This document shows positions 8,450 to 17,964 of a stretch of DNA of 64,000 bases, in pieces. Position 1 is the first letter of the stretch, and each line of letters opens with the position of its first letter. Under the pieces are notes generated by a model. The model was not told the DNA's origin and did not search any database. It saw only the letters and a list, made by a program, of their open reading frames with translations. The stretch is taken from NCBI RefSeq assembly GCF_000429985.1, contig NZ_AUCX01000013.1:62001-126000 (forward strand), given 5' to 3'. A program made the position numbers and the translations under genes. The stretch comes from Maridesulfovibrio bastinii DSM 16055 (GTDB taxonomy: Bacteria > Desulfobacterota > Desulfovibrionia > Desulfovibrionales > Desulfovibrionaceae).

Positions 8450-9211
8450 ATGAGTATATCAGCACTAGGCAGTTTTTCTTCGGGATCAGGACAGTTTATG
8501 GAACTGGTAGGCAAGAAGGATAACAATGATAATACCAACTCAATTGAATCTTTTTTAAGTCAGAATGATAGTGATGGTGATAGTCTGCTGACACTTGAAG
8601 AATCAGGATTGTTAGATGAGCATTTTGAAAATCTTGATAGCGATGAGGATGGTTATCTTTCTATTGATGAACTTGAACAGTCTGCAGCAGGTGAAAATTC
8701 TCAATTAAGTATGTTGGGCCAGCTGAGTGTCTTTTTGCAATCCGGTTCTGATGAGATCGCAGGGTCTATTATTAGTGAGAGTGATTCTGATGGAGATGGA
8801 GAAATTTCTTTCGAAGAAAGTGGATTGAGTGAAGATTTATTCAGTATGTTTGATTCAGATTCAGACGGGTCAATTACAAGTGAGGAAATAATTTCAGCAA
8901 TTCAGGGAGAAGCTACGGATCCAGCTTCTAACATAAGTGCTGATTCATTTTCAGGTGTCTCTTCAGTCTCAACTGCTGATGAAGATTATGACTCTTACGA
9001 TTTTAATAAAGACGGTGTTGTTACTGCTGACGAACTGAGACAGGCTTTTGAAGCCGGAGATCAATCTCTTTCGGGAGTTTTTGATGATTTAGAAAATGAA
9101 AAATCTAAATTGGGAACTCAAAAACAGGATACATTTGCTCAAACAGTTATCAATGCCTATTCAGGACAAAATCAGGATGTGTTTTCCTCCACTAAATCTC
9201 TTCTCGTTTGA
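8450..9211 (+). CDS. EF-hand calcium-binding protein with five DxDxDG loops
   Basis: 253 aa, very acidic. Five EF-hand loops can be read: residues 40-51, 63-74, 112-123 (DSDGDGEISFEE), 135-146 and 184-195 (DFNKDGVVTADE). All have Asp at positions 1/3/5, or a close match, and Glu at 12. They form two pairs plus a single loop. No signal peptide or lipobox is visible (MSISALGSFSSGSGQF), so it is cytoplasmic or leaves by a non-Sec route. AAGGAG lies 7 bases before the ATG. It is separated from the kinase operon by 135 bp, with a TATAAT at 8368 that could be its own -10. The calcium role is inferred from the loops; the partner is unknown. Confidence 0.85.
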   Translation: MSISALGSFSSGSGQFMELVGKKDNNDNTNSIESFLSQNDSDGDSLLTLEESGLLDEHFENLDSDEDGYLSIDELEQSAAGENSQLSMLGQLSVFLQSGSDEIAGSIISESDSDGDGEISFEESGLSEDLFSMFDSDSDGSITSEEIISAIQGEATDPASNISADSFSGVSSVSTADEDYDSYDFNKDGVVTADELRQAFEAGDQSLSGVFDDLENEKSKLGTQKQDTFAQTVINAYSGQNQDVFSSTKSLLV

Positions 9212-9280
9212 GAAAGAGCATAGCATTAATTAATGGATACAATTTGATATCAGCTAGATGAAATTCTAGAGATGTAAAAA

Positions 9281-9317
9281 ATGGCTGCTCCCATATTGAG
9301 ATGGGCAGTCATTTTTT
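9281..9317 (+). terminator. Terminator after the EF-hand gene
   Basis: Hairpin of ATGGCTGCTCCCAT with ATGGGCAGTCAT (one bulged base and a G-T pair) followed by TTTTTTATT. It sits 70 bases past the EF-hand stop. Upstream A-runs mean it could also work on the other strand. Confidence 0.75.
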
Positions 9318-9403
9318 ATTAATTATTAATTGACATTGATTCTCATATTCATTAATTTAAATTTCAACAAGTTGATATGAATTTTGAAAGAAGGGAGACT
9401 AAA

Positions 9404-9706
9404 ATGTGCGGAATCAGTAAAGTTTTTAAGATTAATAGGTCTGCAATGGAAGCTGCGAATAATGGAAACTACAATTTGGCTATAGAAAGATTGAATGAAG
9501 CTTTGAATCTTATACGTTGTGAGTCAAAAAAAGCCCACAGGGCAAAGTTATATATGAATCTGGCTTTGGTACATAATATGTTCGGTGAAATTGAAGAAGC
9601 CAGATCAAGTTACCAATTGGCAATTAAGAATCTGAACCCTTTTAACAAGGGGCAGGCCATTTTGATTGGAAGAATCCGTGATCGCATCGACAACATTGCT
9701 GCTTAA
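9404..9706 (+). CDS. Small TPR-like helical protein
   Basis: 100 aa from the ATG at 9404, which has a GAAGGGAG ribosome site 6-12 bases upstream. An in-frame ATG at 9377 lacks one. The body reads as two to three tetratricopeptide-like helix pairs (AMEAANNGNYNLAIERLNEA, then AKLYMNLALVHNMFGEIEEA and SSYQLAIKNL). One Cys lies at the start (MCGISK). It is probably a cytoplasmic protein-protein adaptor. It stands alone between two terminators (9281-9317 and 9764-9806). No specific partner can be named. Confidence 0.75.
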   Translation: MCGISKVFKINRSAMEAANNGNYNLAIERLNEALNLIRCESKKAHRAKLYMNLALVHNMFGEIEEARSSYQLAIKNLNPFNKGQAILIGRIRDRIDNIAA

Positions 9707-9763
9707 GTTGTAATTGGTTTATAGTTGTTTATGTAAGATATTAAAGATAAATCAAAATAAAAT

Positions 9764-9806
9764 AATGACGAAAAGAATACATTGTATTTTTTTCGTCATT
9801 TGTTTT
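9764..9806 (+). terminator. Terminator after the small TPR gene
   Basis: Long hairpin: outer arms 9764-9773 / 9791-9800 (AATGACGAAA and complement), inner arms AATAC / GTATT at 9776-9780 / 9784-9788, then TTGTTTTTTA. It lies in the 315-base gap before tig. Confidence 0.8.
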
Positions 9807-9887
9807 TTATTCGATGTCATGTCAGATAACTTATTGAAAAAATATATTTTAATTTACATTTTCTTTCATCCTTGTTCTTTAAGGGAC

Positions 9888-9915
9888 TTGACTTTCATGT
9901 CAAACTGCCTAAATA
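9888..9915 (+). promoter_or_regulatory. Candidate tig promoter with overlapping dyad
   Basis: TTGACT at 9888-9893, 16-base spacer, TAAATA at 9910-9915. The -35 is one arm of a dyad TTGAC-N6-GTCAA (9888-9903), which could be an operator. A leader hairpin TCGCAG/CTGCGA (9978-9983 / 9993-9998) lies just before the tig ribosome site. The promoter call is by eye only. Confidence 0.4.
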
Positions 9916-10021
9916 ATCCCAATTCTTTTGTGGGAAATGAGAACCGATCAAGTTTCCCGCCTAAAATACGAAAGCAATCGCAGCTAGTCGGACTGCGAAT
10001 ATATTTGAGGAGGATGCTTGA

Positions 10022-11332
10022 ATGGATTTTAATATTGAGGAAATTTCTGCCGTCGAAAGGAAAATTGATGTCAGTGTCCCTGCTGAAGAAGTTAACGCAG
10101 CATTAGATGCAACTATTGCATTATACAAAGCCCAGACTTCCGTTAAAGGTTTTCGTAAGGGTAAAGTACCAGCTTCTGTTATTCAGTCCAAATACAAAAA
10201 ACAGATTGTAGATGAAGCAACAACTGACCTTGTAAACTATCATATCAATGACATTATGAATGGTCAGTCTCTTGTTCCTGTTTCAAAGATTGACGTTGAT
10301 TCAGCTCAGCTCGTACGCGATGAGGATTTTAATTACTCAATCAAGTTTGAAGTTGTTCCTGAGTTTGATACACCTGTGTATCTTGGTCTTGATGTAGAAG
10401 AAGAGCGTGCTGAAGTTTCCGATGAGGAACTTAAAGAAGTTGAAAACCGTATGTTGCAGAGCATGGCTGAAATCAAGCCTATTGAAGAAGATCGTCCTGC
10501 AAAGGATGACGAACTTGCAAGCATAACTTTCTCTGCTGAAATCGATGGTGAGCCTATTCCCGGTATTCAGGCAGACAATTTTGACCTGCCTCTCGGAGAG
10601 GGGCATGCTCTTCCAGAATTTGAAGAGCTTGTAAAGACTCTTAAGCCTGGTGAAAAAGGTGAGAAATTAATTACTTTCCCCGAAGATTTCATCAACACTG
10701 ATCTTGCCGGTAAAGAAGTTAACATGAAAGTTACCGTGCATGCCGTAAAAGAACGTAAGATGCCGGAATTAACCGATGATATCGTTAAAAAAGCCGGTGG
10801 TTTCGAATCTGTTGAAAAAATGCGTGAAATTATTTCCAAAAGCTATCTTGCCAACCGCAAACAGCTCAATAAAAATAACGCATTGACCAAGCTTGTAAAG
10901 GGTATCGTTTCAGAGCTTGATTTCCCTCTTCCTCCTTCTCTTTATGAAGATCGCCTCCAGCGTATGGTTGCCGACTATGTTGGACAGATTGAACGTTCCG
11001 GACGCAGCCTGGAGTCAACCGGAAAGACTATTGAGGCTCTCAAAGAAGAGTTTCACTCAGAAGCTGAAGAAGCAGTTCGTACTGAGATTTTCCTGCTTTC
11101 AGTTGCTAAACGTGAAGAGCTTGCAGTTGAACCTCAGGAAGTTGAAGCAACTCTTCAGAAAATCGCAGCTCAGACCAGACAGGATTTCTCTTCAGTTAAA
11201 TCTTATTATGAAGAGCATAACCTCCTTATTCCGCTTAGAGACAGACTGCTTGCTGATAAAGCCGGCGAGTTTATCTATGAAAATGCCAATGTTAAAGAAG
11301 TTGAACCCGCTCCGGAAGAAAAAGCCGATTAA
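10022..11332 (+). CDS. tig: Trigger factor, ribosome-bound chaperone and prolyl isomerase
   Basis: 436 aa, normal length. The N-terminal ribosome-binding domain has the signature loop GFRKGKVP (residues 43-50). The FKBP-type PPIase domain lies at about 160-245, and a helical C-terminal chaperone domain follows. It docks on ribosomal protein uL23 at the exit tunnel and shields nascent chains. A strong ribosome site (GAGGAGG) precedes the ATG. It is the first gene of the classical tig-clpP-clpX-lon order, each apart from clpPX with its own leader and terminator. A 393-base frame starting at 9714 overlaps this start and is not a gene. Confidence 0.97.
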   Translation: MDFNIEEISAVERKIDVSVPAEEVNAALDATIALYKAQTSVKGFRKGKVPASVIQSKYKKQIVDEATTDLVNYHINDIMNGQSLVPVSKIDVDSAQLVRDEDFNYSIKFEVVPEFDTPVYLGLDVEEERAEVSDEELKEVENRMLQSMAEIKPIEEDRPAKDDELASITFSAEIDGEPIPGIQADNFDLPLGEGHALPEFEELVKTLKPGEKGEKLITFPEDFINTDLAGKEVNMKVTVHAVKERKMPELTDDIVKKAGGFESVEKMREIISKSYLANRKQLNKNNALTKLVKGIVSELDFPLPPSLYEDRLQRMVADYVGQIERSGRSLESTGKTIEALKEEFHSEAEEAVRTEIFLLSVAKREELAVEPQEVEATLQKIAAQTRQDFSSVKSYYEEHNLLIPLRDRLLADKAGEFIYENANVKEVEPAPEEKAD

Positions 11333-11357
11333 TAGCAGGGGACAAGATTGTATATGC

Positions 11358-11391
11358 GGCGGCAGGGTTATTATGGCTCTGCCGCCTTTTT
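11358..11391 (+). terminator. Terminator after tig
   Basis: GGCGGCAG (11358-11365) pairs with CTGCCGCC (11379-11386), followed by TTTTT. It starts 26 bases after the tig stop. The remaining 11392-11655 gap holds a GCAAGCC/GGCTTGC hairpin near 11446-11469 and the clpP promoter. Confidence 0.88.
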
Positions 11392-11513
11392 GAATTTTTA
11401 GGTAGTTTAATAATCTGTTCTTTTTTTATTTTGTATTAAAATCGTTGCAAGCCCTTATTATAAGGCTTGCCTAATCAACTTTTATCTGTTTTTTTTATTC
11501 AGAAGGATATTAA

Positions 11514-11541
11514 TTGACAATTTACCCTTGTCGTCTATCAT
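11514..11541 (+). promoter_or_regulatory. Candidate clpPX promoter
   Basis: TTGACA at 11514-11519, 16-base spacer, TATCAT at 11536-11541. Downstream in the leader, CGGTCC and GGACCG (about 11585-11613) can pair and are followed by a T-rich stretch, so an attenuator-like structure before clpP is possible. No sigma-32-like CTTGAA/CCCCAT pair was seen. Confidence 0.45.
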
Positions 11542-11655
11542 TCTAATGATTAAATTAAATAAAGTTGTTTTATTTTGATGATGTCCGGTCCATCGTGAAA
11601 GGTTAATCAGGACCGAATTTTATTTTTTTGTAATAATTATTGCCGGGAGAGATAA

Positions 11656-12261
11656 ATGTCAGGAGCAGTTCCTATTGTTATCGAGACCACTGGACGCACA
11701 GAGCGCGCGTACGATATTTATTCACGCCTTCTTAAAGATAGAATCATTCTTCTCGGAAGCGAAATTAATGACTATGTTGCCAGTCTGATTTGCGCGCAGC
11801 TTCTCTTTTTAGAATCAGAAGACCCGGAAAAAGAAATTTATATGTATATAAACTCACCCGGCGGGGTTGTTACAGCGGGAATGGCTATATATGATACTAT
11901 GCAGTACATTTCAGCTCCTGTCTCAACTCTTTGCATGGGACAGGCTGCCAGCATGGCCGCTTTTCTACTCTCCGCAGGTGAAAAAGGTAAGCGTTTTGCA
12001 TTGCCTAACAGCCGTATCCTGATCCACCAGCCTCTCGGAGGGGCTCAGGGTCAAGCCACTGATATAAACATTCAGGCTCAGGAAATCATGAGACTGAAAA
12101 AGACTCTCAATGGTATCATGGCTCAGAATACAGGCAAAAGCATTGAGGAAATTGAAAAGGATACTGACCGTGATCATTTCATGTCTTCTCAGGAAGCCGT
12201 GGATTACGGTTTGATTGACGAAATCCTCACCTCGCGCAAAACTCCAGCCAAGGAAGGTTAA
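11656..12261 (+). CDS. clpP: ATP-dependent Clp protease proteolytic subunit
   Basis: 201 aa. Catalytic triad S99 (GQAASM), H124 (LIHQPLGG) and D173 (TDRDHFMS), with the usual spacing and the NSPGG oxyanion region at 66-70. A short N-terminal propeptide is possible. It forms the 14-subunit barrel fed by ClpX (next gene, 6 bp downstream) and probably by ClpA (41863-44163 in this window). The ribosome site GGGAG lies before the ATG. Length and motifs are fully typical. Confidence 0.97.
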   Translation: MSGAVPIVIETTGRTERAYDIYSRLLKDRIILLGSEINDYVASLICAQLLFLESEDPEKEIYMYINSPGGVVTAGMAIYDTMQYISAPVSTLCMGQAASMAAFLLSAGEKGKRFALPNSRILIHQPLGGAQGQATDINIQAQEIMRLKKTLNGIMAQNTGKSIEEIEKDTDRDHFMSSQEAVDYGLIDEILTSRKTPAKEG

Positions 12262-12267
12262 TTACTG

Positions 12268-13518
12268 ATGAGTAAAGAACATCGGGGTTCTGGACGGGAC
12301 CTTCATTGCTCTTTCTGCTCCAAGTCTCAGGACGAGGTTCAGCGTCTCATAGCAGGACCGGATGTCTACATTTGTGATGAATGTGTGCAGCTTTGCAATG
12401 AGATTATGGCTCAGGAAGCTGTGAGCGAGGAGTTTGATGAAGGAAAACTTCTTCCACCGCAGCAGATTAAAGAGCTTTTAGACGAATATGTTATCGGTCA
12501 GGAATATGCCAAAAAGATTTTGGCTGTGGCCGTTCACAATCATTATAAACGTGTATTTTACTCTCTTTCCAATTCTGAAGATCTGGAGATTGATAAAAGT
12601 AACATTTTAATGATCGGACCAACTGGTTCCGGTAAGACTCTGCTTGCACAGACTCTTGCCAGAATCCTTAAAGTTCCTTTTGCAATTGCTGACGCTACGA
12701 CTTTAACCGAGGCAGGTTATGTCGGAGAGGATGTTGAAAATATTCTTGTCCAGTTATTGCAGAATGCAGATTATGATATTGACGCAGCTTCGCGTGGAAT
12801 TATTTACATCGATGAAATTGATAAAGTTGCCCGCAAGGGAGACAGCCCGTCAATTACAAGAGATGTTTCAGGTGAAGGTGTTCAACAGGCTCTGCTGAAA
12901 ATTATTGAAGGAACAGAAGCCAATATCCCTCCCAAGGGTGGTAGAAAGCATCCCCAGCAGGAATTTATCAGGATTGATACTTCCAATATCCTTTTTATTC
13001 TAGGTGGTGCTTTTATTGGTCTGGATTCAATCGTGCAGCAGCGTATGCAGGGTTCTTCAATAGGCTTTGGTGCCAAAGTTGAATCTAAAAAAGAATCCTC
13101 GGCAAGTGATCTTTTCCGTGAAGCCGAGCCTTCTGATTTAGTCAAATTTGGTCTGATTCCGGAGTTTGTAGGACGTATTCCTATTCAGACTTCACTTGAA
13201 GAATTGCGCGAAGAAGATCTGGTTAGGATTCTTCAGGAACCTAAAAATGCTTTAGTTAAGCAGTATAAAAAGCTTTTTGAGCTTGATGAAGTTAACCTGA
13301 CTTTTACTGCTAATTCTCTTAAAGCAATTGCTAAACTCGCAGTTAAGCGCAAAACAGGAGCCAGGGGTCTTAGAAACGTTCTTGAATCTATCATGCTGGA
13401 TATAATGTACAAACTGCCTTCTCTTGAAGGAGTTAAAGAGTGCGTAATAAATACCAGTGTAGTAGAAAATGGAATGGAGCCTTTGCTTTTCTATCATAAC
13501 GAAGTTAAAAGCGCATAA
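12268..13518 (+). CDS. clpX: ATP-dependent Clp protease ATP-binding subunit ClpX
   Basis: 416 aa. The N-terminal zinc domain has C14, C17, C36 and C39. The AAA+ domain has Walker A GPTGSGKT near residue 118 and Walker [10 protein letters not shown]. The IGFGAK loop for ClpP docking and the pore GYVGEDV motif are both present. It unfolds substrates and passes them to ClpP. It lies 6 bp after clpP in the same operon and ends at a strong terminator. Nothing is unusual. Confidence 0.97.
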   Translation: MSKEHRGSGRDLHCSFCSKSQDEVQRLIAGPDVYICDECVQLCNEIMAQEAVSEEFDEGKLLPPQQIKELLDEYVIGQEYAKKILAVAVHNHYKRVFYSLSNSEDLEIDKSNILMIGPTGSGKTLLAQTLARILKVPFAIADATTLTEAGYVGEDVENILVQLLQNADYDIDAASRGIIYIDEIDKVARKGDSPSITRDVSGEGVQQALLKIIEGTEANIPPKGGRKHPQQEFIRIDTSNILFILGGAFIGLDSIVQQRMQGSSIGFGAKVESKKESSASDLFREAEPSDLVKFGLIPEFVGRIPIQTSLEELREEDLVRILQEPKNALVKQYKKLFELDEVNLTFTANSLKAIAKLAVKRKTGARGLRNVLESIMLDIMYKLPSLEGVKECVINTSVVENGMEPLLFYHNEVKSA

Positions 13519-13525
13519 GTTTACA

Positions 13526-13567
13526 ACAGGGGTACCCTTTGACTTTAGGGTACCCCTGTTTATTTTT
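13526..13567 (+). terminator. Terminator after clpPX
   Basis: Perfect 13-bp stem (13526-13538 with 13547-13559, ACAGGGGTACCCT arm), 8-base loop, then TTATTTTTT. Past it the 13570-13830 gap holds only the lon promoter region. Confidence 0.93.
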
Positions 13568-13742
13568 TACGGGTTAGCTCTCCGATTTTGATCAGTGTTC
13601 GAATGTGAGTCGTTGCACCAAACTGATATTTGACTGATTGACTTTGTATAAAATAAATTTTTATATATAATAAGACTCTGCGGATTTTCACTTCTTAATG
13701 AACGCCTGCACCTGTTCTTCACTAAAAAAATGTTTGTTGTGT

Positions 13743-13774
13743 TTGACAAAAACGCAAGGAGCTTTATCTATAAT
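13743..13774 (+). promoter_or_regulatory. Candidate lon promoter
   Basis: TTGACA at 13743-13748. Either TATCTA at 13765-13770 (16-base spacer) or TATAAT at 13769-13774 (20-base spacer) could be the -10. The 16-base option matches the layout seen upstream of clpP. Identified by eye. Confidence 0.35.
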
Positions 13775-13833
13775 ATCCTTAGCGGTCTTTTAATTTATGA
13801 AGACTGTTACCTACTGAAAAGACAGGAGGATAA

Positions 13834-16287
13834 ATGTCATCCATAGTTTTTGATAGCAACAGCTCACCTGCTGAAAAAAATACCTTCCCTATGATGTCAC
13901 TCAGGGAAGTCGTCATGTTCCCGCGTTCAATTGTTCCTTTATTTGTAGGTCGTGAATCTTCAATAAAAGCTATTGAGCAGGCCATATCTGATTATGATAA
14001 AAAGATTTTTCTAGTAACTCAGAAAACTCCTGAGAAAGAAAAGCCAAATCCTGAAGACTTATACACTACGGGTACTGTAAGTAAAATTCTTCAAATGCTG
14101 AGGCTTCCTGACGGGACAATAAAAGTCTTATTTGAAGGCTTGTATCGTGGCTCATGGAATCCTGAGAAAGAAGAAGGTGAATTTGAGGAAAGTTTCCCTC
14201 AAGTTGAAGTTGAAAGAGTTGATGATCTGCCAATAGATGATTCTGAGGGAGAGGGACTTGTTCGTGCGGTTCATGAATCTCTAGATGAATTTGGCAAGAT
14301 AAATAAAAAAATAGCCCCGGAAACAATCTTAGCTATTTCTTCCATTCGCTCTCCCGGTAAACTTGCTGATTCGTTGATGCCCCATCTTAAGGTTGATTAT
14401 CAGCAAAAGCAGGAAATACTTGAAGAGCTTGTTTCAACTAAGCGTCTGGAAGCTGTATATCAGCTTCTCCTTGGTGAAATAGAGATAGTTTCCATTGAAA
14501 AACGCGTTAAAAATCGTGTTAAAGGGCAAATGGAAAAAAATCAGAGAGAATACTATTTGAATGAGCAGCTGAAAGCCATCAATAAGGAGATGGGCCGAGA
14601 GGATGATCCTCAGGCTGAAGCTGTCGAACTCGAAAAAGCTCTTGATGAGAAAAAAATTAATGAAGAAGCCAAGGGAAGAATTCTTAAGGAAATAAAAAAA
14701 CTTCGCCAGATGGCTCCTTCTTCCGCTGAGTACACAGTAGTAAGAAATTATGTTGACTGGGTACTTGATCTTCCGTGGGAGTCCTACAAAGAATCAAAGA
14801 TCAATATAGCTGAAGCACGCAAAATTCTTGATGAAGATCATTATGGTCTCAAAAAAGCTAAAGAACGGATTCTGGAATATATAGCGGTTGAATCTATAGT
14901 TGAAACTTTGAAAGGACCTATACTTTGTTTTGCAGGCCCTCCCGGAGTTGGTAAGACTTCTATTGCCCGTTCTATAGCAAGGGCTATGGATCGTGAATTT
15001 GTGCGTATTTCACTTGGTGGCGTTCGCGATGAAGCTGAGATTCGTGGTCATAGAAGGACTTATGTTGGTGCTTTGCCCGGTAAAATTATTCATTCTTTGA
15101 GACGCTGCGAACACAGCAATCCAGTTATTTGTCTGGATGAAGTTGATAAAATGAGCACAGATTTCAGGGGTGATCCATCAGCAGCTCTACTTGAAGTTCT
15201 TGATCCTGAGCAAAATAGTACTTTTAATGATCATTATCTTGATCTTGATTATGATTTGTCCAAAGTTTTCTTTATAACTACTGCAAATAATTTGCATTCT
15301 ATCCCATTGCCATTGCAGGATAGAATGGAGATTATTGAACTTCCGGGTTATCTGGAAACTGAAAAGTTGCAGATTGCTAAAAGTTTTCTGCTGCCAAAGC
15401 AGGTCGGTGAGCACGGACTTGTACAGGACAATCTCTCTGTATCTGATAATGCAATGCTGGAAATTATCAGGACTTATACCAGAGAAGCGGGCGTTAGAAA
15501 TCTCGAACGTGAACTTGCCAAGGTTTGTCGTAAGACTGCAATGAAAATGGTTGAGGCTGACGATAAAACCAAGGAATTCCATTTAACGTGTTCTAATTTG
15601 ACTTCTGTTCTCGGAGTAAAGAAATTCCGTCATGGGGCCAGTGAAGAAAAATCACTGGTAGGTGTGGCTACAGGTCTTGCATACACTCAGGTCGGCGGAG
15701 AGATGCTCATGGTTGAAGTATCTTTAATGCCTGGCAAGGGTAATGTAGTGATAACAGGTAAATTGGGTGATGTTATGCAGGAGTCGGCAAGAGCTGCTCT
15801 TTCATATATCAGATCACGTTCGGACCTTTTCGGTTTGCGTCCTGATTTTAATGAAAAGATTGATGTGCATGTGCATGTACCGGAAGGAGCTACTCCAAAA
15901 GATGGTCCCTCTGCTGGTATTACTCTTTGTACAGCTATTGCTTCTGCTGTTTTGAATATCCCGGTTCGTCACGATCTTGCCATGACCGGTGAAATCACTT
16001 TGCGGGGAAGAGTTCTTCCTATCGGTGGTCTGAGAGAAAAACTTCTTGCTGCACATAGAGGTCTCTCAAAAACAGTTCTTATTCCGGCTGACAATGAAAG
16101 AGATCTTAAAGAAGTTCCTGATGAAATCTTAAAAGATCTTGAGATCATACCGGTTGAAAATATGGATGAAGTTTTAAGTCATGCTTTATCCGGTGTATCT
16201 GAAGAACAATTGTTCCGTGGAAGAGATAAAATTACTCCGATTGCAATGGATTTAATTAAAGAGGAGTTTCAAGTTCCTGCTCATTAG
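13834..16287 (+). CDS. lon: ATP-dependent protease La (Lon)
   Basis: 817 aa, full length. The N-terminal substrate domain ([10 protein letters not shown]-like [20 protein letters not shown]) is followed by a coiled helical linker. The AAA+ module has Walker A GPPGVGKT near residue 370 and a CLDEVDK Walker B. The C-terminal protease domain has the Ser-Lys dyad S693 (DGPSAG) and K736, with the same 43-residue gap as in the E. coli enzyme. It degrades damaged proteins and short-lived regulators in the cytoplasm. A strong AGGAGG precedes the ATG. It is transcribed alone, closing the tig-clpPX-lon block. Confidence 0.97.
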   Translation: MSSIVFDSNSSPAEKNTFPMMSLREVVMFPRSIVPLFVGRESSIKAIEQAISDYDKKIFLVTQKTPEKEKPNPEDLYTTGTVSKILQMLRLPDGTIKVLFEGLYRGSWNPEKEEGEFEESFPQVEVERVDDLPIDDSEGEGLVRAVHESLDEFGKINKKIAPETILAISSIRSPGKLADSLMPHLKVDYQQKQEILEELVSTKRLEAVYQLLLGEIEIVSIEKRVKNRVKGQMEKNQREYYLNEQLKAINKEMGREDDPQAEAVELEKALDEKKINEEAKGRILKEIKKLRQMAPSSAEYTVVRNYVDWVLDLPWESYKESKINIAEARKILDEDHYGLKKAKERILEYIAVESIVETLKGPILCFAGPPGVGKTSIARSIARAMDREFVRISLGGVRDEAEIRGHRRTYVGALPGKIIHSLRRCEHSNPVICLDEVDKMSTDFRGDPSAALLEVLDPEQNSTFNDHYLDLDYDLSKVFFITTANNLHSIPLPLQDRMEIIELPGYLETEKLQIAKSFLLPKQVGEHGLVQDNLSVSDNAMLEIIRTYTREAGVRNLERELAKVCRKTAMKMVEADDKTKEFHLTCSNLTSVLGVKKFRHGASEEKSLVGVATGLAYTQVGGEMLMVEVSLMPGKGNVVITGKLGDVMQESARAALSYIRSRSDLFGLRPDFNEKIDVHVHVPEGATPKDGPSAGITLCTAIASAVLNIPVRHDLAMTGEITLRGRVLPIGGLREKLLAAHRGLSKTVLIPADNERDLKEVPDEILKDLEIIPVENMDEVLSHALSGVSEEQLFRGRDKITPIAMDLIKEEFQVPAH

Positions 16288-16304
16288 TTAGAATTAATTA
16301 CGCT

Positions 16305-16342
16305 AAAAGGCCCGAAATTTTAAAATTTCGGGCCTTTTTTAT
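16305..16342 (+). terminator. Terminator after lon
   Basis: 16-base arms (16305-16320 / 16323-16338, AAAAGGCCCGAAATTT and complement) followed by TTATTATT. It lies between the convergent lon and M23 peptidase genes and may serve both. Confidence 0.9.
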
Positions 16343-16369
16343 TATTTGCAGAATGCGTTTTATAGGATG

Positions 16370-17683
16370 CTAATTAAGTTTACTGGATATATTGTTTATG
16401 ATCCAGTTTCTATCCCACCATTCTAAGGGGTTGACGGGTAGGCCCGAGCAGAGAACTCCGAAATGCAGGTGATCGCCTCCAGCCATTCCGGTTGCACCGG
16501 TTTTTGCTATAATTTGGCCTTTTTTAACAGTATCACCAACTTTGACTTTAAACTGGCTTAAGTGCGCATAAAGGGTTTGTAATCCTAATCCATGGTCAAG
16601 AATGATGACATTTCCATATATGCCGAAATCTTCAGCTAGAACAACTTTACCATTGTTAGCTGCAGGAACATCAGCATGTGCTATGCTCGCCAAATCAATT
16701 CCAAGATGAGTCTGAAAGTCAATTTTTTTGCCATTGTATATGTAGCTGCGTTGATCTCCGAATCCAGCCCTTGTGGCAGCATTCGGCAGCCTTAAAAAGA
16801 CTCCGTCAAACAAAAATTCAGGGGAAGTATCAAGACCTATTGTCTTAAGCCTTTCTCTATTAATTTTACGGATGGTTCTGTTAACTTTTAGGAAAGTTTC
16901 CAGTGGTGAACTTTTTTCAGGGAAATTGTCTTCAAACTGAGGCATTTTTCTATTTAAGAATCTATCTGATATCCTGATATTATCGTGGCGGTAAATTTTA
17001 GGATTAGCGTGGAAATAGAATGAACGGGTCCTTTCGTTTCCAGCTTTATCAGTCGCAATTACAACAGGATTGAAATCCTTTGGAGCTATGTAAAAAGGTA
17101 TTGCAAAAAGTGAGGCGTACATTCCATCCGGCTGTTTGTATCCTTTGAAAAATAAATCTCCTACCTTAACTCCAGTTTGATCCGGTGTTTCGTTTAACGA
17201 ATAGAGTATAAGGGAACAGCCGCCTTGAGTAAGGTTGTGAGTAGTTGTCTGGATAGTTATTTTGGGGGCCACAGTATCTAAGGTGTAGTTCCCCTTTGCT
17301 ATGAATGAATTGCCGCCACCAAAATTAGCAAGAGAAGTATCAACTGCCCAAACAGCTAACTCAAAATTACCCTGTTTGATTTTATCTTTGCCTATTTTGT
17401 ATGTTTTTTCCCAATTTTTATTTCCCGGTCTTAGTTCTTCAGATGTTAATTGAATTTTTTTATCATTCTGAATGAGTACCACTTTAACGGCTTTAATGTC
17501 AGAAATTTTTTCATTCACAGTTACTGATATAGGGGTTTCTGCATTAATATCACCGCTCTCCGGGGAGATGGCAATTTCTGGTGGTACGGTGTCCTTATAT
17601 AAAAAGTATGCCCCTGTTCCGACTATTCCTAGTATAATTATCAGTAGCAGGAGTGGTACAAATCTGTTTTTCTTTTTAGCCAT
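16370..17683 (-). CDS. Membrane-anchored M23 (LytM-type) metallopeptidase
   Basis: 437 aa from the second of two adjacent ATGs, which is better spaced from AAGGA. A single N-terminal membrane anchor (about 8-28) follows a basic MAKKKNR start. A beta-rich periplasmic region then has Ig-like repeats (VPPEIAISPESGD...). The C-terminal M23 domain carries HLGIDLAS (metal His and Asp), NNGKVVLAEDFGIYGNVIILDHG and the HLHFG motif. All zinc ligands of an active endopeptidase are present, so peptidoglycan cleavage is likely rather than an EnvC-type activator. It stands alone, convergent with lon and divergent from hysB. Confidence 0.9.
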   Translation of the reverse strand: MAKKKNRFVPLLLLIIILGIVGTGAYFLYKDTVPPEIAISPESGDINAETPISVTVNEKISDIKAVKVVLIQNDKKIQLTSEELRPGNKNWEKTYKIGKDKIKQGNFELAVWAVDTSLANFGGGNSFIAKGNYTLDTVAPKITIQTTTHNLTQGGCSLILYSLNETPDQTGVKVGDLFFKGYKQPDGMYASLFAIPFYIAPKDFNPVVIATDKAGNERTRSFYFHANPKIYRHDNIRISDRFLNRKMPQFEDNFPEKSSPLETFLKVNRTIRKINRERLKTIGLDTSPEFLFDGVFLRLPNAATRAGFGDQRSYIYNGKKIDFQTHLGIDLASIAHADVPAANNGKVVLAEDFGIYGNVIILDHGLGLQTLYAHLSQFKVKVGDTVKKGQIIAKTGATGMAGGDHLHFGVLCSGLPVNPLEWWDRNWIINNISSKLN

Positions 17684-17786
17684 CATATTTCCTTGTATTT
17701 TAATTAGTTATAGAGTTCTAGCAAGTGACTTGAAATAGTCTAGCAAAATTATAGACCATTGTTCAATGGGGTAAAGTAAAACTATC

Positions 17787-17806
17787 TACTAATACTATAA
17801 TTAGTA
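17787..17806. promoter_or_regulatory. Dyad TACTAAT-N6-ATTAGTA upstream of hysBA
   Basis: Perfect 7-base arms in the M23/hysB intergenic region, 159 bases before the hysB start. It could be an operator for the hydrogenase operon. No regulator can be named, and chance is possible in such AT-rich DNA. Confidence 0.3.
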
Positions 17807-17964
17807 TAGATATAATTAATAGAAAGTGGTGTTACATATCGAAAAGGTTGACGCAAGTTGCCCCAGAGTGTACTTCCTGCAGCTAAGTCCATTGTCGTTG
17901 TGACTTTAGGATTTCATGTAAGGACAGAGCCTTACCAGCGCCGGCAACAACCAAGGAGGTAGGT

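Noticed and set aside
9714-10106. Open frame of 130 codons upstream of and overlapping tig
   Set aside because: It crosses the 9764-9806 terminator and the tig leader, overlaps the tig start by 85 nt in another frame, has no ribosome site and looks like no known protein.
13567-13749. Minus-strand frame of 60 codons between clpX and lon
   Set aside because: It occupies the clpX terminator and lon promoter region, has no ribosome site, and composition does not look coding.
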